Positions 34,665-40,019 of a stretch of 40,019 nucleotides of DNA are shown piece after piece. A program made the position numbers and the translations under genes. The first letter of the stretch is position 1; every line of letters begins with the position of its first letter. The DNA is taken from contig CALGKJ010000010.1 of assembly GCA_937930535.1 (NCBI GenBank), positions 1 through 40,019 on the forward strand. Direction: 5' to 3'. The stretch is from an uncultured Clostridia bacterium (lineage in GTDB: Bacteria; Bacillota; Clostridia; Lutisporales; Lutisporaceae). The notes beneath the pieces are model-generated. The model saw only the letters and a program-made list of their open reading frames with translations, was not told where the DNA came from and did not search any database.

Positions 34665-35340
34665 GGTTGCTCTCGGTGGATAAGTGAGGAAGAGTAGTAT
34701 ATTTGCATCCGCTTGTTTCAAACTGCTCAAGCTGTCCTATGGGTCTATGCCTTTGGGGTGTGTTGCGGACAGCTTGGCAGGAGGGTATTGCTTTGGGGTC
34801 TTATTCGAATAGTTCTTTGTATGCTTTTAGGGGTCTTATGGGGTCTAGTTCTTTGTCTTGTTTCATGAAGTCTGTTAGTTCGGGGTATAGTTCTACTGCT
34901 TTTATTATGTCTTTTAGGGCTTTTTCGGTTTGTGTTAGCTGGGCGTAGCAGCAGCCTCTGTTGTAGTAGAGGGATGTTGCATCGTTGTTGTATTTTATTC
35001 CTTGTGTGAATATGTCTGCGGCTTTGGTGTAGTTTTTTTCTTCGATATAGATTACACCCAGATTCAGGTATGAATATGGGTAGTATGGGTTACTGTTGAT
35101 GGAGCTATAGTAGTGTTCCTTGGCTTCTTCTATTTGTCCCAGCTTTTTTAGTATTACTCCCATGTTGAATAGGGCTTTGTAGTTATTTGGCTCTATTTGC
35201 AGGGCTTGCTTCATCAGCTCGTGGGCGTAGTGGTTTTTGTTTCTTTCTTCGTATATTACTCCGAGGTTTACATAAGCCCAAAAGTCGCTGGGGTTGGTGT
35301 CTATTGCCTTTTTGTAGTTTAGTATTGCATTGTCCTTGTC
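34560..35340. other. G/T-rich strand-biased segment across two convergent genes
   Basis: From about 34560 to 35340 the + strand is strikingly rich in G and T. It covers the end of the DUF401 gene (read +), the intergenic 136 bp, and the 3' half of the TPR gene (read -). The bias sits at synonymous positions in both genes, so it follows the strand and not the reading direction. Confidence 0.55.
34728..34776. repeat. Inverted repeat between convergent genes
   Basis: CAAGCTGTCC (34728-34737) pairs with GGACAGCTTG (34767-34776), loop 29 nt. There is no T-run, so terminator function is uncertain. Confidence 0.45.
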
Positions 35341-35718
35341 TCCTGTTTCATCATAGACGTTTGCAAGAAAGAAATATGCTTTGTTGTATTTTGGATTCAG
35401 CTCAATAGCCTTTTTGTAGTAGCTTATGGCTGTATCATAATCCTCTTTGTTGTCGTAAATAATAGCCAAGCCATAGTAAGCTCTTGCCTCATTGGGGTCA
35501 ATATCTAGTATTTCCTTATACTTTTTCTGTGCCTTCTTGTCGTCCTCCAGCTCATCATATAAAACAGCCATATCCAGTAAAAGCTCTACATCAGTACTGC
35601 CGCCCTTGCTTTTATATGCCTTTTGGTAAAAGCTCATTGCCTTTGCAGGCTTGTTTTCATCTATGAATTTCTCAGCTATTATTTTATAGTTGTTTAGCAT
35701 ATAATCCTTATTAGCCAT
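34801..35718 (-). CDS. TPR-repeat protein
   Basis: A 305-residue soluble protein made almost wholly of seven to eight canonical TPRs, for example ARAYYGLAIIYDNKEDYDTA, NKAYFFLANVYDETGDKDNA and FWAYVNLGVIYEERNKNHYA. It has no HTH and no signal peptide, so it is most likely a scaffold or adaptor. AAGGAAGGG lies before the ATG. It starts 26 bp after the TtcA-like gene on the same strand and is probably co-transcribed with it. The 3' half shows the + strand G/T bias described at 34560-35340. Confidence 0.9.
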   Translation of the reverse strand: MANKDYMLNNYKIIAEKFIDENKPAKAMSFYQKAYKSKGGSTDVELLLDMAVLYDELEDDKKAQKKYKEILDIDPNEARAYYGLAIIYDNKEDYDTAISYYKKAIELNPKYNKAYFFLANVYDETGDKDNAILNYKKAIDTNPSDFWAYVNLGVIYEERNKNHYAHELMKQALQIEPNNYKALFNMGVILKKLGQIEEAKEHYYSSINSNPYYPYSYLNLGVIYIEEKNYTKAADIFTQGIKYNNDATSLYYNRGCCYAQLTQTEKALKDIIKAVELYPELTDFMKQDKELDPIRPLKAYKELFE

Positions 35719-35744
35719 TTGTCTTCCCTTCCTTAAAAGAGTGT

Positions 35745-36611
35745 TTAATCCTCATCGTAAAAATCCAAGTATGAATGCTTGGTGTCACCCTTTACCCAGC
35801 CTAGTATTGACTCGATATTTACATTATCAGCCGCCTTGAATATTTTTTTGTCTACATCAGGAAATTTGGTTTTCAAGTCCTCTATTAATGCTTTTATTTC
35901 ATAACGCTTGTTGCCTGTTTTTTCTGCGGCAACCATACAGGCACAGTTGAGGGGCCATATTCCTGCATTTTGGGTCAGCTTTTCTATGTACTTTTCTTCT
36001 ATATAGTATAGTGGTCGTATAAGCTCCAAACCTTTAAAGTTGGTGGATTTCAGCTTGGGCAGCATGGTTTTGAAGCTTCCTGTATACAGCATGTTAAGCA
36101 TGGTAGTTTCTATTACATCATTAAAATGGTGTCCCAATGCAAGCTTGTTGCAGCCCAACTCCTGAGCCTTGTTGTATAAAGCTCCCCTCCTCATTTTGGC
36201 ACACATATAGCAGGGATAGTCCTTTGCTATATCGTTTACGATCCTGAATATGTGGGATTCAAATATCTTTATTGGTATTTTCAGATGCTCACAGTTTGAT
36301 ATCATCAGCTCTTTTATATTTTCATGGTAGCCGGGATCCATAACGAGATATTCAAGCTCAAACTTTATATTGCCGTGAAGCTTAAGCTCCTGAAACAGCT
36401 TCGCCATTATCATGCTGTCCTTGCCGCCGGATACGGCTACACAAACCTTATCTCCATTTTCTATCATCTTATAATCATTAATTGCCTTAATGAATTTTGA
36501 CCATACACCTTTTCTGTATTTGGTTATTATGCTTCTTTCGATTTCCTCAACAGGTCTGCGCTCGCTTAAGGGAATTAGAACCTCACAGCCTTTTCCTGCT
36601 ATATCACTCAT
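35745..36611 (-). CDS. TtcA-like tRNA thiolation / PP-loop ATPase
   Basis: A 288-residue N-type ATP pyrophosphatase. SGGKDS (about 61-66) is the PP-loop. CYMC (C134, C137) and C223 in LNCACM are positioned like the Fe-S ligands of TtcA, which makes 2-thiocytidine-32 in tRNA; GHHFNDVIETTMLNMLY is the TtcA/TilS helix. The N-terminal 40 residues are extra, so a different thiolation substrate is possible. The start at 36611 is preferred over an upstream in-frame ATG because AGAGGTG is well placed. A tandem palindrome lies just upstream. Confidence 0.8.
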   Translation of the reverse strand: MSDIAGKGCEVLIPLSERRPVEEIERSIITKYRKGVWSKFIKAINDYKMIENGDKVCVAVSGGKDSMIMAKLFQELKLHGNIKFELEYLVMDPGYHENIKELMISNCEHLKIPIKIFESHIFRIVNDIAKDYPCYMCAKMRRGALYNKAQELGCNKLALGHHFNDVIETTMLNMLYTGSFKTMLPKLKSTNFKGLELIRPLYYIEEKYIEKLTQNAGIWPLNCACMVAAEKTGNKRYEIKALIEDLKTKFPDVDKKIFKAADNVNIESILGWVKGDTKHSYLDFYDED

Positions 36612-36641
36612 TTTAACACCTCTATCTTTAGTATATATGTA

Positions 36642-36677
36642 ATAATCCATAGGATTATCATAATCCATAGGATTATC
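36642..36677. promoter_or_regulatory. Tandem palindromic operator
   Basis: Two copies of the perfect dyad ATAATCC-ATA-GGATTAT (36642-36658 and 36660-36676), in an 18-bp direct repeat. They sit 31-66 bases upstream of the TtcA-like start, over its likely -35 region. They recall Fur-family boxes in part, but the spacing differs. Confidence 0.6.
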
Positions 36678-36827
36678 ATAATATTTAATATCCTGCTTGA
36701 TATTGATATCTATAATATATCAGTATTTTATCAATATATGCAACTGCTGGATATGTAAAAATAATGCCTTAACTGCATACAAGGATGTGGTATGTGAAAT
36801 TTTATACATGTCCCCAAATACATAGTG

Positions 36828-36857
36828 CTTTCTATATAATAATAGAAAGTGTATAAT
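36828..36857 (+). promoter_or_regulatory. Dyad overlapping the MATE promoter
   Basis: CTTTCTAT (36828-36835) and ATAGAAAG (36842-36849) form an 8-bp dyad just before TATAAT (36852-36857). The position, over the -35 region, suits repressor or MerR-type control of the exporter. Confidence 0.55.
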
Positions 36858-36919
36858 ATTGATATTCGGTTATTTTTTAAATCATTTTTTTTATTTTATT
36901 TCAGTTAGGGGAGATTGTG

Positions 36920-38281
36920 TTGAATAATCTACATTTAAAGGACAGAGCTTTTTATAAAAGCCTGCTGGCTATAGCACTGCCCATTGCGGCGCAGAACCTT
37001 ATATCCTCTGCTCTCAATATGGTGGATACCATGATGATAGGGCAGCTTGGAGCTGACAGTATTGCGGCTGTGGGGCAGGCAAATCAGGTGTTTTTTCAGT
37101 TTGTACTGATAATGTTCGGTATTAACAGCAGTTGTGCAATATTTACCGCCCAGTTTTGGGGCAAAAATGATGTTGACAATATACGCAAGGTGTTGGGTTT
37201 ATCTTTGCTTAGCGGTGTTACCGTAAGCCTTGTATTTACCTTAGCTGCTTTTTTCGCACCAAATTATATAATCAGTCTTTTCATAAAGGATGCTGCGGTT
37301 ATTGAGCTTGGAGGTCAATATCTGAGGATTGTATCTGTCAGCTATATTTTTACCACCATAAGCTTTGCTTACAGCTTCGGCTGTAGAAGCATAGGTCAGG
37401 CAAAGCTGCCTATGGTAATAAGTGCTGTTGCACTGCTTACCAATACAATGCTTAACTATGCTCTTATATTCGGCAGGCTGGGTCTGCCCCAAATGGGAGT
37501 AAGGGGAGCGGCTTTAGCTACTGTCATTGCTCGTATGGTTGAGCTGATACTATTGCTTATCATCATATATAGAAATAACGGTGTACTTGCTGCTAGAGTA
37601 AAGGAAATGTTTAATATCAGCATGAGCTTTGTCAAAACAGTGTTTAAAACAGGCTTGCCGGTAGTGCTGAATGAAGGTTTTTGGGCATTAGGTATGATAA
37701 TGTATACGGTAGCATTTGGAAGAATAAATACTGAGGCTGTTGCATCTGTGCATATTGCCAATACAATACAAAATCTTTTTATGGTTATTGGATTTAGTAT
37801 AGCAAATGCCTGTGCCGTAATGCTTGGGCATGAAATAGGCGCAGGTGACAAAAAGAAAACCTACTCTTATGCAATGACCTTTTCGGTGCTTGGAGTGGGT
37901 ATCGGTGTAGTGCTGGGGATGGCACTGATAGCAACCTCTCCTCTTATACTATCGCTGTTTAAGATTACTCCAGAGGTATACAGCAACTCAAGAATAATAC
38001 TTATTATAACTGGCTTATTGATCCCAATCAGAATATATAATACTCTGCTTATTGTAGGAATATTAAGAAGCGGAGGAGATACCACCTTTTCACTGCTTCT
38101 GGAGCTGGGCGGCGTATGGGGCGTAGGTGTACCGCTGGCTTTTATAGGGGCATTGGTATGGAAGCTTCCTGTGTATGGGGTGTACGGACTGCTGGCTCTT
38201 GAAGAAATAACAAAGGCGGCTGTAGGCTTCCCGAGGGTTTTATCTAAGAAATGGATAAAGAGTGTGGTTGAGACGCTGTAG
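36920..38281 (+). CDS. MATE-family multidrug/toxin exporter
   Basis: A 453-residue protein with twelve predicted transmembrane helices in two MatE halves. Hallmarks are IALPIAAQNLISSALNMVDT, MMIGQLGADSIAAVGQANQV, FGINSSCAIFTAQFWGKNDV and, in the second half, GLPVVLNEGFWALGMIMYTV. It is a cation-coupled exporter of drugs, metabolites or toxins in the cell membrane. TTG at 36920 is preferred to GTG three bases upstream because GGGGAG is 6 bases before the TTG. A hairpin at 38341 probably ends its transcript. Confidence 0.93.
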   Translation: MNNLHLKDRAFYKSLLAIALPIAAQNLISSALNMVDTMMIGQLGADSIAAVGQANQVFFQFVLIMFGINSSCAIFTAQFWGKNDVDNIRKVLGLSLLSGVTVSLVFTLAAFFAPNYIISLFIKDAAVIELGGQYLRIVSVSYIFTTISFAYSFGCRSIGQAKLPMVISAVALLTNTMLNYALIFGRLGLPQMGVRGAALATVIARMVELILLLIIIYRNNGVLAARVKEMFNISMSFVKTVFKTGLPVVLNEGFWALGMIMYTVAFGRINTEAVASVHIANTIQNLFMVIGFSIANACAVMLGHEIGAGDKKKTYSYAMTFSVLGVGIGVVLGMALIATSPLILSLFKITPEVYSNSRIILIITGLLIPIRIYNTLLIVGILRSGGDTTFSLLLELGGVWGVGVPLAFIGALVWKLPVYGVYGLLALEEITKAAVGFPRVLSKKWIKSVVETL

Positions 38282-38340
38282 GAAAAGAGGTAAAGACTAT
38301 ATCAAATAAATAACTACTATTTGAAATATTAAGTTTTTTA

Positions 38341-38379
38341 AAATCCAGTATAGAGCAATAACATCTCCATACTGGATTT
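38341..38379 (+). terminator. Hairpin after the MATE gene
   Basis: AAATCCAGTAT (38341-38351) pairs with ATACTGGATTT (38369-38379). The following U-run is short. Confidence 0.6.
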
Positions 38380-38515
38380 ATTATATAATTTCACAATAAT
38401 CAGTTCTATGGGTTGATTCTTTGACGCTTAGGGATTTTCTATCTAACTTGCTACTATTTATAGTTACAGCTATAATGTGTTTTCAATAAGAAGTATACAT
38501 TTACGTCCTGTTGGA

Positions 38516-38679
38516 TCACACTTTCTCCTGACTCAGATATGTTCTTACTGATTTTAGTGCTACTGGAAAGATCACACTATTATAAAATCCTCAAGATTTC
38601 CGTATGTTGTTTCTATGTACCTTCTAATCTGAGGCCCTTCGCCTAAAAGCTCAATGTCATTTAATTCTAGTTTTTGCAC
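38516..38679 (-). pseudogene. Decayed paralogue of the RRNPP-type TPR regulator (N-terminal fragment)
   Basis: From GTG at 38679, with GGGGGG 5 bases upstream, a 35-codon frame reads IELLGEGPQIRRYIETTYGN, closely matching IKLLGEGPQIRKYILTRYQT of the regulator at 5978. It stops at 38572. In another frame (about 38563-38516) ALKSVRTYLSQEKV matches ITLDSLRTYLAKNKV, so a frameshift or short deletion lies between them. The TPR part is not recognisable. It lies in the 751-bp stretch 38282-39032 between the MATE gene and the CRISPR array, which otherwise holds no gene. Confidence 0.75.
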
Positions 38680-38869
38680 AGTATCCCCCCAAATTTTGAA
38701 TTTTGCTTTGGTATTGTTTGACTATAATAAGCTTCTACTTATGTATAAGTCTGTATACTACAGGTTCTCAACACTCAGCACACTAATTTGCAAGGCATAG
38801 CATATACCCTTTTTGGGGTAATGTGAAAGATTTACCACCTAATATAGTTATTATATCATTGCATACTAC

Positions 38870-39032
38870 AAATTGTAAGCATTTTTGGAGTTTTGTGGAG
38901 GTGTTTTTGGTATTGCGGTGATGGATGTTATTGTGGGTAAAGCGAGATTGATGTGAACTTACAGTTTTTGGGGTGTGGTTTGTGGGGGGTGGGTAGAACA
39001 GTTGTGCCGTGGGAGTGGAGCGAGCTTGGGTA
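38870..39032. other. G/T-rich flank of the CRISPR array
   Basis: About 160 bp directly before the array are G/T-rich on the + strand, including GGGGTGTGG and TGTGGGGGGTGGG. There is no gene. This is the trailer side of the array if the orientation below is right; G-quadruplex formation is possible. Confidence 0.45.
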
Positions 39033-40019
39033 ATTTAAATAGATCTTATGTTTTGGTAGAACTGACGGAAAAGCTGGCGAATATCGTTATCATGGTTTAT
39101 TTAAATACATCCTATGTTTCGGTAGAACGTAATAACAAATCAATCAAGTACAAGAACTTATTAATTTAAATACATCCTATGTTTCGGTAGAACTTTACCG
39201 CTATTACTTCTACCATAGCTTAACCTCTATTTAAATACATCCTATGTTTCGGTAGAACGTTGCATCTTGTATATATTGATCATTTCTTACATCATTTAAA
39301 TACATCCTATGTTTCGGTAGAACTTAGTGCTGTCTCTCTGGAAGAACCTTGTCAATGCCATTTAAATACATCCTATGTTTCGGTAGAACGAGATGCGGTT
39401 TTAATTTCGCAGTCCATGATCTAAAATTTAAATACATCCTATGTTTCGGTAGAACCTAAAAAAAATGGTGAACGTTTTAATCCAATAACACATTTAAATA
39501 CATCCTATGTTTCGGTAGAACCAAAAGAAATGTTAATAGCAAAAGGTGCTTGTAAATTTAAATACATCCTATGTTTCGGTAGAACTAGGACAAACAGCCT
39601 ATACCTTAAAGCATATAGAAGATTTAAATACATCCTATGTTTCGGTAGAACTGTCTCAAGGTAAGTGTATAATAGACTTTTACAAATTTAAATACATCCT
39701 ATGTTTCGGTAGAACACGAAACTATCACTAAACTCAAATCTCCCACTTATTTAAATACATCCTATGTTTCGGTAGAACAGCGGAGCTGTATGAGGTGCAA
39801 AGAGTGCTAGGACAATTTAAATACATCCTATGTTTCGGTAGAACGTATCAAGCTCTTCACCATATCCCAATTCGATAAATTTAAATACATCCTATGTTTC
39901 GGTAGAACTTTGAAGAAGGTTCAATTAATGACGAGGATATTAAATTTAAATACATCCTATGTTTCGGTAGAACAAACAACTAGTTACGCATAGGGACAAA
40001 TTGTATAGCAATTTAAATA
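39033..40019 (-). CRISPR. CRISPR array, 15 full repeats plus a partial one at the window edge
   Basis: The 30-bp repeat reads ATTTAAATACATCCTATG then TTTCGGTAGAAC on the + strand. Fifteen full copies start at 39033, 39099, 39164, 39229, 39294, 39360, 39426, 39492, 39556, 39622, 39686, 39749, 39815, 39879 and 39944; a sixteenth begins at 40011. Fifteen spacers are 33-37 bp. The first repeat differs at three positions (AGATCT, TTTTGG), while the others are identical, so the left end is the old trailer end. The leader and transcription start should be beyond the right edge, giving crRNA from the - strand with a repeat ending ATTTAAAT, as in clostridial type I-B repeats. No cas gene is in the window, so the type is inferred. 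Confidence 0.97.

Noticed and set aside
34212-34730. 172-residue - strand frame over the DUF401 gene
   Set aside because: Basic, Asn/Gln/His-rich shadow of a membrane protein and favoured by the local G/T bias; no start signal.
38975-39731. Open frames within and beside the CRISPR array that repeat LNTSYVSVE
   Set aside because: They are translations of the CRISPR repeat and change with each spacer; there is no ribosome site.

Overview
The window is AT-rich bacterial DNA with dense genes, strong Shine-Dalgarno sites, GTG/TTG starts and many intrinsic terminators. It carries sporulation-type genes (prkA-yhbH-spoVR), methyl-accepting chemotaxis proteins, RsiV-like and DUF1648 proteins, a BusR-like regulator and a CRISPR array with a repeat of clostridial look. 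Together these suggest a motile, spore-forming member of the Clostridia. The species cannot be fixed from the sequence alone. I saw no rRNA, tRNA, transposase or cas gene.

Layout. 1-5.8 kb: a GntR/RCK_C (BusR-like) regulator, an AlaDH/PNT-family dehydrogenase, a deacetylase-like protein behind a consensus promoter, a SnoaL-like protein, a small structured transcription unit and a lipoprotein. 5.9-7.5 kb: a TPR regulator of RRNPP type followed by two tandem copies of a 45-residue secreted propeptide gene, closed by a terminator; this looks like a peptide quorum-sensing cassette and is the most interesting locus. 7.5-14.5 kb: lipoprotein, gene fragment, an unknown/OmpA-like pair, an L,D-transpeptidase lipoprotein, an orphan sensor kinase and an HD-domain protein. 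14.9-17.7 kb: TetR regulator with a clear operator, then a dCache chemoreceptor. 17.8-22.3 kb: the prkA-yhbH-spoVR operon. 22.6-25.9 kb: small membrane protein, GNAT acetyltransferase, DUF1648 protein, and modAB without modC. 26-30.8 kb: soluble chemoreceptor, methyltransferase, PAP2 phosphatase, DUF3298 protein and a Pro/Gly-rich protein. 30.9-38.3 kb: glnS, HNH protein, DUF401 permease, TPR protein, TtcA-like enzyme and MATE exporter. 38.3-40.0 kb: a decayed paralogue of the RRNPP regulator and a CRISPR array that runs off the right edge.

Two threads link the regions. First, at least eight copies of short palindromic elements bounded by TATA sit between genes. They fall into modules A (about 48 bp), B (about 57 bp) and fused B-A units of 104 bp, and two of them supply the stop codons of neighbouring genes. 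A third palindromic family (C) occurs as a direct repeat before modA. Second, the quorum-sensing-type regulator has a broken relative beside the CRISPR array, so this family has probably expanded and decayed in this genome.

Several control sites can be read directly: consensus promoters at 1965-1993 and 14832-14860, a 16-bp TetR-type operator, a tandem palindromic operator before the TtcA-like gene, and a dyad before the MATE gene. Over roughly 34.5-35.3 kb the + strand is unusually rich in G and T in both convergent genes, and this remains unexplained.
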